NCBI GenBank assembly: GCA_944739405.2
Contig: OX123182.2
Coordinates: forward strand, 95,410,051-95,474,050
DNA: 64,000 bases
DNA from: Euclidia mi
Lineage: Eukaryota > Arthropoda > Insecta > Lepidoptera > Erebidae
Direction: 5' to 3'
This document shows, piece by piece, positions 46,492 through 57,851 of this stretch (position 1 is the first letter of the stretch; every line of letters starts with the position of its first letter). Under the pieces are notes generated by a model. That model saw nothing but the letters and a program-made list of their open reading frames with translations. It had not been told where the DNA came from and ran no database searches. Both the position numbers and the translations under genes were made by a program.

Positions 46492-46689
46492 AAGGGTTGC
46501 CTTTAAAAAAAATAGAATTGAACTTAGCTATGTTGGGTGTACTACCGCATAACCCATCAATAGGCTAAGACAGCGATATGACAATAAAATAATCTAAATT
46601 TACTTTAGCGAAAACTACAAACGCAATAACAGCGAAAACTACAAACTAAATACTTAAACTAAGAGGTAGGTCCAACTTCAGGCTAGATC
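46492..46689 (-). other. BEL/Pao 3' untranslated region
   Basis: AT-rich stretch between the end of the pol remnant and the 3' LTR, where a polypurine tract is expected; the plus-strand pyrimidine-poor sequence gives no clear candidate beyond 'aaaaaaaatagaattgaa'. Confidence 0.5.
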
Positions 46690-47143
46690 TCACTGAGTTG
46701 GAAGCGGACAGAGACGTACAACAGGGCGCACGTAACTCCCTTTAGCGGTTTTCACGGTAACAACACGGGTTGTACCGTCCTTGGAAGTATGCAATTTCTC
46801 TACGATGGCTAACGGCCATGAAAGCGGCGGAGCATTATCATGTATTATGACGACCAACGTACCCTCCTGTATAGGCGATGCAGGACTATTCCACTTGGAT
46901 CTAGCCATGAAGCTGGTGTAGATATTCCGCACGCCAGCGTCACCAGAACGACTGCACGAGTTTATCCAGCAGAGTATGTCTCTGGAGCAAGCTTGAAGAG
47001 TCTGCTTCAGGAGCCGGAAATGACGATAATGGCACTGTGTTCAGAAAATGTGCAGGGCTTAACGCGGATGGTTCTGCAGGGTCACTATTCAATGCTGTGA
47101 GCGGACGCGAGTTGATCAGTGCCTCGACTTGTGCAAGGACAGT
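46690..47143 (-). pseudogene. BEL/Pao pol C-terminal remnant
   Basis: Downstream of the pol stop the frame continues with 'NSRPLTALNSDPAEPSALSP', the usual integrase C-terminal continuation, and then a last part (46690-46932) with GTLVVIIHDNAPPLSWPLAI, resembling the DUF5641-like end of Pao polyproteins. At least two in-frame stops separate it from the main pol frame. Confidence 0.8.
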
Positions 47144-49228
47144 TCAAAGCTCTTCGTAAGAGAGGATCTGTTGACCTATAACTTTGAAGAGATGCGTTTT
47201 AATTACTTTGACCATGCTTTCCCAACATCCACCGAAATGTGGTGATGCTGGTGGAATAAACTTCCAGTCAAGATGATTTATGGAAAGTTCATCCTGAAGA
47301 CGAGTACGATATTCTTCCCTGAGAAACTTATAAAGGTCGCGTAAATAAGAGCTTGCGCCCACAAAACAAGTGCCGTTATCCGTGTACAAACACTGTATAG
47401 GGCCGCGCCGTGAGAGAAATCGTTTAAGGGCTGCCAGGAATGACACCGTGCTTAAATCTGTCGCAACTTCAATATGCGTAGCGCGCGTCGTTAAGCATGT
47501 AAAAATACATAGCCAGGCTTTACGGCTTTTAACACCTCGACCACGCACTGGCGTATACTGCAGTGGTCCTGCGTAATCACAACCGGTGTGTGTAAACGCT
47601 TTAGCAACCTGGTTGACGCGCTGGCTAGGGAGATCGACCATGGGAGGGAAAGTCGGACGCGGACGAAATTTGAAACAGACGTTACATTTATGTATTCTGT
47701 GACGAATTATTCGTCGAGCGGCTAAAATCCAATACTTATGCCTAAGTAAGGACATAAGCAACGCCGGACCGGCATGGAGGTGCTTCTTGTGATAAAAATC
47801 AACAAGAAGGTCGACAAAATGATCATGTCGCGGCAGAATGCAAGGATGTTTGTAGTTATAAGGTTCATCCGAATTTGACAGACGACCCCCAACGCGTATG
47901 ACGCCGTGTTCATCGAGAAACGGCTTGAGTCTAAGGATAGCGGGAGAACAAGGTACATTGTCTTTTAAATTTTGAATGTCGTTACTAAAATGAACAGCCT
48001 GTACAGCTCGTAGTAACTTACATTTTGCGAATTTGATATCAGTACTTGATACAAAAGTCTCATTAGGTAGGTGCCTAAGAAACCTATAGACATAAAAGAT
48101 GGCGCGGAGTAACTTAGACCACGATGACATGCGTAGTGCGAGTGCATAGATGGGAGACTCCGCAACCTCAGCAATCACGGGATAAGAAACAGACTTCCGT
48201 TCGGGTACATCTTCGTCTTCTGCACTGTGGTCAAAGGGTTGCATGGGCCATTCTGACGGATCATGGGAAATCCAAGAAGGTCCACGATGCCACAATGGAT
48301 GATGCAGAAGATTAAGTGGAGTGACACCACGAGACAAGCAATCTGCGGGGTTCTCAATACCCGCGACGTGATTGAAACAAGTAGCAGGAACCAGTTCAAT
48401 CAATTTGCTAACGCGGTTGGCGACAAAAGTCTGCCAGCGATGAGGAGAAGAATGAATCCAAGCGAGCACTACTTTGGAGTCGGAAAATGCGTATATTTTA
48501 TTAATGGGGTAGTGGGGCAAAACTGTGTCTTGAACCTTGCGGAGCAACTGAGACAGCAGAAGGGCCGCGCACAACTCCAGTCTCGCAACTGAAATGGTTT
48601 TAACAGGCGAGACCTTATACTTGGCACAAACTAACTGCACCGAGTAGTTAGAACCAATGCGGAGTTGCAGATATACGACTCCGCCGTAAGCACGCTCGCT
48701 GGCGTCAGCGAAACCTATTAAGTTGATGGTACATCCATCTACCAACCCAAGATGACGCGGAATAGTAACTTGATTGAGCGCGGTAAGCTCAATACAAAAC
48801 TGGCCCCAAGCGGCGACAATATGGTCAGGGGGTGTTTCATCCCACTCACACTTTGATAGCCAAAGCTCTTTGATCAAGAGCTTGGCGTACAAAATTGTGG
48901 GAGCCACAAAACCCATTATGTCCCATAGTCGAGCCACTGTGCATTTATCATCTGGTAGTGAGACGTCAAACCGAAAACTATCGCAGGATTTGTCCCAGCG
49001 TAAACCGAGAACCTTATGCGGTACAAACTTCTCAAACTCAATGTCTGGAGAAGCCTTATGAGAATCTGCTATGCGTGCGAGTACCTCCTTAGAGTTGCTT
49101 GTCCATTTGACAACATCAAACTGGCCTCGCTTGAAAAGCTGAATTAGCTCTTCATAAAGCGAAATTGCTAGCGGAGCGGATATGACACTACAGGCAATGT
49201 CATCCATATACAAAGCGGATGTGGAGTA
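47144..49228 (-). pseudogene. BEL/Pao pol: RT end, RNase H, integrase
   Basis: The open frame starts inside the reverse transcriptase at the catalytic box (ALYMDDIACSV); the fingers and most of the palm are missing. Counting from the Met of YMDD: RNase H residues D170 (GFADAS), E213 (ARLELCAAL), D245 (FSDSKVVL) and D291 (PADCLSRG); an integrase zinc site with His around 475-480 and C510/C513; and the catalytic triad D546 (GCDYAG), D612 (YTDNGT), E665 (GGCWESM). All these residues are kept, but an in-frame TGA follows at codon 690, where the family continues. The 5' end joins a minisatellite at about 49229. Confidence 0.93.
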
Positions 49229-49432
49229 TAGTATATTGTAGCGTAGCGTAGCTTAGCATAGCATAGCGTAGCGTAGCAGAGCATAGCATAGCGTAGCATG
49301 GCTTAGCATAGCATAGCATGGCATAGCATAGCATAGCGTACCATAGCATAGCGTAGCATAGCATGGCATAGCATAGCATGGCGTAGCATAGCATGGCATA
49401 GCATAGCATAGCGTAGCATAGCATAGCATAGC
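49229..49432. repeat. GCATA-type minisatellite inside pol
   Basis: About 200 bp of GCATA/GCGTA/GCATG pentamers lie exactly where the pol frame loses its RT N-terminus. No such array occurs elsewhere in the window. Confidence 0.95.
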
Positions 49433-50243
49433 TAATTAGTGCTTTATCTTACACACAGTTTTAGCACCCACCTTGAATGAATGAATGAATGAATGAATGA
49501 AATAAATTTATTTGGACTCCACACACGTAACATACATAAAAAAAATATAAAGAACAGTCATAAGAACAAAAGAAAAAAGAAATTACATAACAATTACAGT
49601 AGAACAAACAGTAATAAAAAAAAAGATAACATACTTATACAGACAGGAGAAGAAAAAAGTTGTTTAAGGTCAGGTGAGTGTGGTCAAAAAAGGACCTAAT
49701 TCGGCATGTGCCAGGCGCATAGGTACCTGGCTCCGATTTTCAATTAGGCCCTAAGTGACTCACGAAAGAGATATCAGAAAATATATAGGTATAAATAGAT
49801 AGGTAGATACATAATATAAAATAAATAATGTACTAATAGTAATAAATTTACGTCAATAAATACCTTATTAAAACATAATACACTTAAATAGTTATAAAGT
49901 TTTATAATAAGAGTATACCCATCATCAGTATTTAAGTAACAAAAACAGTACGGCCAAAGCTACTCATAACTGAGTTATGTCTCTTATGTGCGAATTAATG
50001 CTTCGGCGCCAGAGTGGCGCGTGAAGGCGTGTGCCGCGTGTGGTACGGGGGGACACTTGTTTGGCCAGGACGCCAGTCCAGTAGCTGCACTACAGCCGGC
50101 GTATCTGCGCGCATATAAAATTTATCACGAGCACGCTTTCAATGATTTGATACTCAGCAAGTAAATACATATATATATAAAATAACGCAGAATATAACAT
50201 TGCTTTGTGAACAAGATAATATGAGACGAAGTACTCAAGACAA
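49433..50243. other. Unclassified sequence replacing the RT core
   Basis: It begins with a TGAA tetranucleotide repeat (about 49475-49500), then 'aaataaatttatttggactc' and an A-rich tract like the tail of a minus-strand retroelement. Near 49690-49765 is 'gccaggcgcataggtacctg', and near 50010-50110 a GC-rich block. No BEL/Pao coding homology is recognised until gag ends at 50244. It may be a nested insertion accompanied by deletion. Confidence 0.5.
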
Positions 50244-52247
50244 CTAGATCTTGATCTCTTGAAGAGCAGAACAACAACAAGACGTAATACAATGAGAAGT
50301 ATGTAACGTAGGTACGGTACCCATAATCACATACCCAAATACCGTCTCAATAGCGGGCGGTAAATCATATCGCTCACTACGTACTATTTTAGTTAGTAGC
50401 AAGTGCGGAAATATTGAAGCTCCGATCAAAAGATCAATGCCTGCCGGATTCGCAAACTCCGCGTCTGCCAGCGGCAATGACTCAAGGTGAGTGAGTGATG
50501 CTACGTCTACATTAGCGTTCGGCAATGCGTCCGTAATACGCTCCACGATAAGCGAAAAAATGTTAAAACTAATATCCCTATCAAAACGCGAATGTATTTT
50601 AATATCTACGGAACCCTTGCAATGTTTTTCTGATCCGCCTATCCCTTTGACGGTTGAGTTAGTATTTTTAAAGTTATTCCACAATCCGAGGCGTTTGAAG
50701 CATTCCGATGTTATTAGATTGGTCTGAGACGCGCTATCGAGTAGACAACGTACCATGTGCGGCGACCCATTAACATCATAAACGATAACTTGCGCTGTCG
50801 CTAACAGAACAGTCTTAGACGTCATACACTGCGTTTTGGCCCTGCGCGGATCATTATAGATGCACGAGTGCCGTCCTCGCGTGCGCGTCGCCCGCGCAAA
50901 GGACGTCGTACACAACGATACTTCGCCCTGAGTGGAGGGGGAAGTCACCGTGGCCTGCACCTGCGACGTAAGTGTGTCAAGGTTAGCGGCTTGGCTTGAC
51001 AACGGGTTACCTTTATCGAAGTGAAGCAGAGAATGATGATTTTGATTGCATAAGCGACACTTTGTCTTACTAGAACAATTACTTGTTTTATGTTTTATGC
51101 TTAAGCAATTAATGAAAGCTTTGTTATCTTTTACGCATTTAAAACGAGCGGATGGATTTAAATTATTAAAGGTGGGACACTTATAGAAATGGTCGTGCAC
51201 TATATTACTGCACAGACACTTCTGTGAATTATTACTATTAGATTCCGAGCATGTTACGTAAGATTGTGGATTAGGGACCGAGTTATTATTACTATTTCGC
51301 GATTTATTCAACCTTTGTATGTTGCTGTTAGTGTTAGACGGGCCAGGTGAACCAGACTGCGTATTATGAAATATTCGACACTGATCTTTGATGAACGAAA
51401 TAAAACTATCTAGTGTAGGTATTTTATTATTGCGTTCCGACATCTCGAAAGCACGAATTGTATCAGTGACAAACTTTTTTAAAGCGAGTTTAAGCAACAT
51501 AAAGTCGTAAAGATCTTCTAATTTTAAGTTCCTAAGAGAATTAACCGCGGTTACGAAGTTATCAATAAACAGCTGGAAATTCGCGACAGACGCGTTGCCG
51601 GACAGTTTGAGATTTAAAGCTTGGTCAAAGTAAGTAGACGCCAGGACGCGAATGTCTTGATATCTGTCAAGTAGTGACTGAAATATGACTTGATAATTCT
51701 CAGCACTGGGTGTGGCACCTGCAAATACGGACTGGGCCTTCGGTGACAGTTTACCTATTAAATAGTACAACCTGTCAGCATCTGTCAGAGAACCATTATC
51801 GTGCACTGTAGACTTAAAACTCGCATAGAATAACGGCCAATTTCGTATATCTCCGTCAAACGACATAATCTCGATTGGCGGTAATTTCGGCTTGCGGGCC
51901 GCGGCAACGGGCTCTGCTGAACATTTACCCTCCAATTGCGATGGTATACGCTTAATAATACAATAAAGATCTTCGAATGAGGTGTACGCCTGATAGTTCG
52001 GTTTTTCATCAGGATTGACAGAAAGTAATCTTGCGTTATAATCGTCTAACAACTTATGAAAATCTGTTCAAATACTATCTACTGTCATACAATAACTGAG
52101 AAATGCTTCGCTATTACTGTCAGAAATAGAGGCGGTTTTTGAACGCTCGTATATGTTTTGAATGCGCTCAAATAAAATATTGCGTTTTGCTTCTAAGATT
52201 GTCATCTCTTTGTCTTCCGACACGCGTGACTTCTTTTGTTGTGACAT
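50244..52247 (-). pseudogene. BEL/Pao gag-protease, one in-frame stop
   Basis: The frame starts at the ATG at 52247 (MSQQKKSRVSED) and is interrupted once by TGA at 52068-52070 (codon 60), then stays open for more than 600 codons. From about residue 122, PPIEIMSFDGDIRNWPLFYA is the DUF1759-type gag core. Around residues 380-405, repeated Cys/His pairs end with CRLCNQNHHSLLH, a zinc-knuckle region. The aspartic protease motif CLLDSASQTNLI is at about 502; most relatives have DSGSQ, so the Gly-to-Ala change at the third position may matter. It packages and processes the element's own products. Confidence 0.92.
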
Positions 52248-52582
52248 GCTTACGTAAGTATAAGCTAATGAGACCGAAACAAAATAAGAATATCTAATGT
52301 ACCTATTATTTTACCTAAGTAGGCTAAGTAGGCAACACTTTAGAGCTGTGGAATTAAAAGTTGCTCGAAATATGAGATTTACAAGACAACTATGATAGTT
52401 CCAGAAATAATAATTGAGTAAGTAGGTAGCTACATAAAAGTTTACCTACTGATGCGGGCGGAAACAACCATGTGACGGTTATGTGAATATATTAGGAGTA
52501 TAGCTAGGTACTATAACTGCCTAGGTATAGCGATATAACGTATAAAAACGTAAATGAATCCGACTCGTATGGATCAAAAAAA
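52248..52582 (-). other. BEL/Pao leader between 5' LTR and gag
   Basis: Non-coding leader. A primer-binding site should abut the LTR at 52582, but the sequence there starts with a T run on the minus strand and no tRNA match was recognised. Confidence 0.6.
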
Positions 52583-53105
52583 TGGTTCGGCGTTACACCG
52601 AAACCGTAGGTTCTAGGCGACTTGGAGAAGGAATGGACTGTATATAAAGGATGGCGGGTTTTAGTCGCCTAGGATTGGATAAGGGAAGAGGATGTGGAAA
52701 AGGATTGTGAGTGGGTATAGGATATTCTAATGATGAGGGGCACTTACCTTGTACGTCAGTCCTCCTTCCTTGCAAATGGCAGCCTCCTGATTTTTTTGGG
52801 ATGAAGCTGCTTGATTCACTCCACTACACAAATCACTTTAACTTGCGAGCGGTTTTGTATAAGCGGTAATAATTATAGCGGGAGCGGCGCGCTGCGGTAC
52901 GGTATGGCAGACACGTATTTAGCGAATCGAAAGTTCTAGACTGTCCCTCGTGTCGACGATCGCGGTGACCAATCCGCGAAAGGCGTGCCCCTTCCAGGGA
53001 ATGGGATAGAGAGGGACGGAAACATCGCTCGCATTAGACAAGCAAGCGTGGAACGATTGACGTTGATGTGATTAGTTATAGATAGGAAGGTAGATGGCGC
53101 TACCA
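52583..53105 (-). repeat. LTR (5' LTR of the minus-strand element)
   Basis: Direct repeat of 45972-46491, with TG...CA ends and GTCCC immediately after at 53106-53110. On the minus strand it contains the promoter side of the element; no TATA box is called. Confidence 0.95.
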
Positions 53106-53212
53106 GTCCCCAAGAAACATACATGCCAAATTTCAGCTTCTTGCTACCAATAGTTTGGCTATGTGTCTTTCTGTCAGCCAGTCGCGCAAGAGTTTTATAT
53201 ATGTAGATAATA
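53106..53212 (-). mobile_element. Helitron-like repeat, right part after BEL/Pao insertion
   Basis: Together with 45955-45971 it reconstitutes the repeat present uninterrupted at 25168-25282. Confidence 0.75.
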
Positions 53213-53582
53213 ATATGATCTCAAGTCATTTACGTCACGAGTACGTTTGCCTTCATACTGCTGATGAATTTATGTCGATAATAACATAGATTTACTAATT
53301 ATAAGATATTATGCTTTCATTTGTTCATGTAATAGCATGTTCTTTGCATATCGTTAGTCAACGGCAACGAGTGTAGCACTTAGTGTTATAACGATGTCTT
53401 CGTCGCTTATAACTGTGCCGAGTGGTGTGAAAGTACAAGACAACATTTTGTGTAATACACAAGTTGTTGTTCCTAGTTAAGGTGCACTTTGTTTTCGTTT
53501 TACATTATTGTTGAATGTTGAGACACTCGTCATTTATTATAAGTGTGAAAGTAGTTTTTTATGAAATGCAAGAATATTGTAC

Positions 53583-53683
53583 ATACATACATACATATCG
53601 TCTCGCCTTTTATCCCCGAAGGGGTAGGCAGAGGTGTATTTCTACACCCACTTTTCGCCAGATATACTTTAGTCCCTTACATT
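53583..53683 (-). mobile_element. 5'-truncated SINE, unit 2 only
   Basis: A 101-bp insertion with an ATGT-repeat tail and 'ccccttcggggataaaaggc' on the minus strand, flanked by the 11-bp duplication GAATATTGTAC (53572-53582, 53684-53694). Unit 1 has the empty site near 25705. Confidence 0.92.
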
Positions 53684-54677
53684 GAATATTGTACCTACTG
53701 ATAAAAGTAAATAAAATAGGAATCACGTAATATATCACACTCCTTGTAATAAAAGGACATCTTTTGAATAAAGCTCGTCAAACCGTTATATACTTGCACG
53801 TCAGAGCCTTTCAGAAACAATGTGTATTTTGACATATAAATCTTGGAATACATGACTATCTTAACCAATCTCACCTTCCAAAACCAACGCCCATAACACA
53901 CCTACATAAATATTAACGGCTAACCCTAAACCAAAAAAGCACTAAAGTAATATCAATACATCATTGGAGCAAGACTCAATAGGTCTAATAATGGACGATA
54001 TTACTCACAATAAGGGGAGAAAATCGTAGGCCTCTTCGAATAAACGTCAGATATTCATACCCTAACTAAAATAAACAACGGGTTCCACAATCTGGGCTGT
54101 TCCGAAAGCACTAGTGGCCGTAGGATGGGAACGATAACAATAAATAATGATACGGGGATATCGATCGGTGACGATGTTCGGCATACATGCAGTAGTATTG
54201 TACATGTAGATGTGCTAAGCTGTTACATTCAGTGTGCTGGTATCTTGTTCTGTATAAAGAATCTGATGAGCAGGTTTGTATGCTTAATCCTATTTTCCTA
54301 TTCCGTTTTCATTACCAAGTTTTTTAAGAAATTAATGTGAGATTTGGAGTCAATGCTATACAGGAATCATCATCATCACATTACAATGGGCTGAGTAATG
54401 AAACCGCAATCCATACAAATGAAAACATGAACATGATAATTGTGTATAATGTGCAATTTAAGAAAAGCTGTACATTGTTCATTTTATAAATCATAATCTC
54501 AAAAACAGAATCTAATAATTATTTATCGATTTAGTCCAGCCCTGCCAAATGGAAAAAAAGAATTGATAGGTACAGAAGTTGGTATGAAAGGAATGCAGAC
54601 TGGAGGTCCGGTGGACTTTTTCAACAACAAAGAGCAACATACAAAAATATTCCACATTCATTATTCTAGATGATAGA

Positions 54678-54800
54678 TGGCAATAGGCTCGCCCCCTATT
54701 ACATTGGGACCTAAACATAACTGGCGAAATGTTGGTGTGTAAAACACCTCTGCTACCACTTTGGGGATAAAAGGCGTGAAGTTATGTTATGTTATGTCAT
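54678..54800 (+). mobile_element. SINE 3' fragment (unit 3 copy)
   Basis: Orthologue of 661-770 and 28948-29070. Confidence 0.8.
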
Positions 54801-54831
54801 ATTCTAGGTTGAACCATCTTACGGCTGGTTT

Positions 54832-55105
54832 CAATATTCAATCTATCCATGGATTTGGCTACTAGAGATACATAATATGACATAAGCTACATAAAAACCT
54901 GCAGGTTTTCCGAACCAATACGACCTTCAAACCTTCAAGAAAAGAGCGTATTCCTTTTTAAAAGGCCGGCAACGCATTTGTGACTCCTCTGGTGTTGCGG
55001 GTGACCATGGGCGGTGGTACTCGCTTAACATCAGGCGATCCGTCTGCTCGTTTGCCCCCTATTCCATAAAAAAAATATATATATATCAATAACGGCTAAG
55101 TCCAT
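54832..55105. mobile_element. TTA MITE interrupted by a LINE scrap (unit 3 copy)
   Basis: The left end after TTA (54829-54831) is intact. The middle contains the LINE scrap 54896-55072, and the right terminal repeat is deleted ('gtccatgtccagttagtcg'). Confidence 0.65.
54896..55072 (+). mobile_element. LINE-derived 3' scrap, unit 3 only
   Basis: 'ccttcaagaaaagagcgtat', 'aaaaggccggcaacgcattt', 'gggcggtggtactcgcttaa' and 'gatccgtctgctcgtttgcc' followed by an A run. This is a very common LINE 3' end in Lepidoptera. A related piece lies inside the Helitron (about 13410-13570). Only the last 175 bp or so are present. Confidence 0.75.
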
Positions 55106-56077
55106 GTCCAGTTAGTCGCGTAGAGGTAATATATAGCTGTTACTAAGAAATTTTATAAAAATACTATCCTGTCCTAACATTTCTTAGTCTTAGGTCACAA
55201 TTTTCATGAATTATTCGTAGCATCTACACTGTGGTAGCATCTAAAATATCATGAATAAGCCTCAAGCTTGTTATATTTATGCTTTCATAAACAATTCTCT
55301 CTAAGATCTTAATATTCCAATTCAACGTAGATATTACAGTCGGCATAAATTGAATATGAATCCAAATATAACCAAATTTAGCACGACATAGTAGAATATT
55401 GTTTCATTCTGCTTGCTGAATTTGTCGGTTATTATCGTCTTCAAAGTATTCTTTTTTAGTAACTATGTTATTTTTACTCGTATTTTAATGTATTGGGAGC
55501 GATAAGATTATAAATTCTTAAAAATTAGATTTATGTTTTCCTACTTACGCGGCTAAACAGTATTGTGTATCGCTGCACTATCGGTTACGAAGCCAAGTGA
55601 TAGTAATAACCGTCACCTGTGCTTCTTGTGGGATGTGATAGAGATTCACACTCAACATGCGGCTGCCCATGATGCTTACCACGACACATCGCTGCTTGGT
55701 TCAGTATACAATAATAATTCATTATCCTAACCGAAATACACACGCAGTCGTAATTAGCCTTTGGATGGGCGAACGTCATCGAAATAAAGAATATACTTCT
55801 TTTAAAGACTTTTTGGTGCTTTTTGGTATATTTAGCATACTTTTTGTCATGGTCAATTTTACGATCGTAATTGAACATAATGGGTCCTAGAGTTTAGGAT
55901 ACATTAACTGCTTTTGCACTTTTAAGAAGGCTGTAACGTAACATCCAGTATCATGAGTCAAAACAGACTTCTAAACGTACATAATATTTTTGCATCTACA
56001 GATCGATGTTTGTAAATTACACTTAAGTCGCTCTATCTTTATATCCCGCGTCAAATTATGAATGACATGCATTGCAG
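55106..56077. other. Diverged unit 3 sequence, no gene recognised
   Basis: It matches unit 1 to about 1290 closely, then 2240-2640 and 4480-4680 with much lower similarity. Overlapping ORFs (55585-55878 minus, 55657-55890 plus) are on opposite strands of the same diverged block and neither is credible. Confidence 0.5.
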
Positions 56078-57444
56078 GCTAAAGGCCTGGGGGCCAATTC
56101 TGCTATTTTTATATGACATTGATATCATATTTTGCAAAGAGGTTGGACGTTTAGACTAGAGAGAACATGCCCTATAAATTTCCTTATACCGAACGTGCAA
56201 CATGTAATGTCAGTTGGTCTTAGTTGGTTAATCATAACGTCAAATTACGCGTCTCATTTAAAGAGGCATATACTCTTTACATACTCATATCTTTGACTAC
56301 ATTCTCTAAATAGCCGTGCTGTGATCTGTCAACAGTGTAAAATTTGTTGGATGTTTGTGTTTACATTTTTAATAACTTTTTTGCATTTAAATAGTAAGTA
56401 AGCTTATAATAATTAAATAGTGTACTCATTAAGTAATACACATCGTGTATGTGATATCGGGATGTGGATTCCGCTATTCTCGGAACGGAAATAACAGGAG
56501 AAACTTTATCTTCTAGCAGTGAGTCGGAATTTTCCTACAAATGTATTTACTTTTCTCGTATTAATGCTATAGTGAGTGTTAAGTTTACACAATATCATTG
56601 TATTGCAAATCAAAGGAACAGCTTGCATACGTATGTGTTATGAATTTTACTCACAAATTGTTATTTTGTACATTTATTGATTTAATAGCCTTAGTGATGG
56701 GATTTGACAGTGTAAGGAGATATCGATGTTTTTTGAATGAGGGATAAATACGGAAACTAACTATCGGACATGAATGTAAAACTGTAGCTGGAAGCGACAG
56801 CGGGTAGCCGCGGTTGCTAAGTTGACAATAAACAAAGACATCCAGCGGTCAAATTTTCTATCGTGCGTTTGATAGTAAGCGCAGTTTAATGTACATAATT
56901 TACTTAGATACCTACCTTAAAAGTAGCGTCTATTAACCTAAAGCCAAGTGTTCCAGTGTAAGCGCGTGTGTGTAGGCTTACATTTCTGCATCTATAAAAT
57001 AGTAGATGGATTAGGGATGCGAGTAGCATTTTTTCATTATTAAGAAGGTGTTTTTATTACAGGTTGCCTATTAATGACGTCACAAGAAAACTTTGGATAA
57101 ATGCCGTTGGACGGCCTAGTTTGATTTAGCAGAAGTACCATCATATTTGTTCACGTCATTTTGAGAAATACTGTTTTTTAAAGACAGAAAGCACCTGGCG
57201 TCGTTTAAAACCGAAAGCTGTGCTTACATTACATTTATGCCCGGACATTGCACACCCGGTAGAATTATTTATCCAAAGCTAAACAAAAAGTGTGTAATTT
57301 TAGTTTGAACATATTAATAAAATATAATAATTACAACGATTTTAATTAATCTACCTACTTCTATATTATTTATCATATTAGTGCTATCCTGACTGATCAA
57401 AGACGTCTTGCCTTGTAGTCCGCTACATAATATTCTACCATAAA

Positions 57445-57665
57445 ATATAATATTCTTTCACATTCACACAACATTATCTGGTCCCAAACTAAGCATATCT
57501 TGTACTAACATGCATATATACTTTTCTGTAAATATATTACATATTACACATAGTACCATCCAGACCAAGACAAACATCCATATTCATGCACACAAATGTT
57601 TGACTTGAGCGGGAATCAAACCCACAAGCTTCGGCGTGGCAGTCAGATTACCTACAACTCTAAAA
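57445..57665 (-). mobile_element. tRNA-derived SINE of another family
   Basis: The minus strand has a B-box-like GGTTTGATTCCCGC, then 'aaatgtttgtgtgcatgaat' and a 3' end with 'gcttagtttgggaccagat...ttgtgtgaatgt'. This matches a widespread lepidopteran SINE pattern and differs from the other SINEs here. Confidence 0.7.
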
Positions 57666-57851
57666 AAATCAACGTGATATGATGCGATGCAAACAAATTG
57701 CCAAAGCCTGCCGTGCCGCATTAGCCAATCTGGTATAATTCGTACAATACATAATCTAAGTGACAGTTTCTTAGCATCGCATCGCAACGCATCGCTCATT
57801 AGTTTATTAATACTGTTTGTCAATAGATTTTATGGCTAAAACGAACAATGA

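Larger units (their letters stand above)
45972..53105 (-). mobile_element. BEL/Pao LTR retrotransposon, defective, unit 2 only
   Basis: Two direct repeats of about 520 bp bound the element, each starting TGGTTCGGCGTTACACCG on the plus strand. GTCCC flanks it at 45967-45971 and 53106-53110, a 5-bp target duplication usual for this superfamily. Gag-protease and pol read on the minus strand. It inserted into an older Helitron-like repeat. The right LTR ends GCGCTACCA; the left ends GCGCTA, having lost or altered the terminal CCA. Stops in gag and pol and the missing RT core make it non-autonomous. Confidence 0.95.
26018..54002. repeat. Tandem segmental duplication, unit 2
   Basis: This is a direct repeat of 1-26017. 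It is about 2 kb longer because it gained a LINE (26581-28829), a 650-bp segment (32556-33205) and a BEL/Pao element (45972-53105), while lacking the unit 1 mariner, the 2681-4467 element and several SINEs. It has lost three pieces that unit 1 keeps: about 10149-10448, 20838-23640 and 25283-25380 in unit 1 numbering. The last bases before 54003 match those before 26018, so the head-to-tail arrangement is continuous. Confidence 0.95.

Noticed and set aside
47370..49092. Plus-strand ORFs inside the BEL/Pao pol region
   Set aside because: Antisense shadows of the pol frame.
49200..49424. Minus-strand ORF of repeated MLCYA units
   Set aside because: Translation of the GCATA minisatellite; it has no stop by composition, and runs out of frame with pol.
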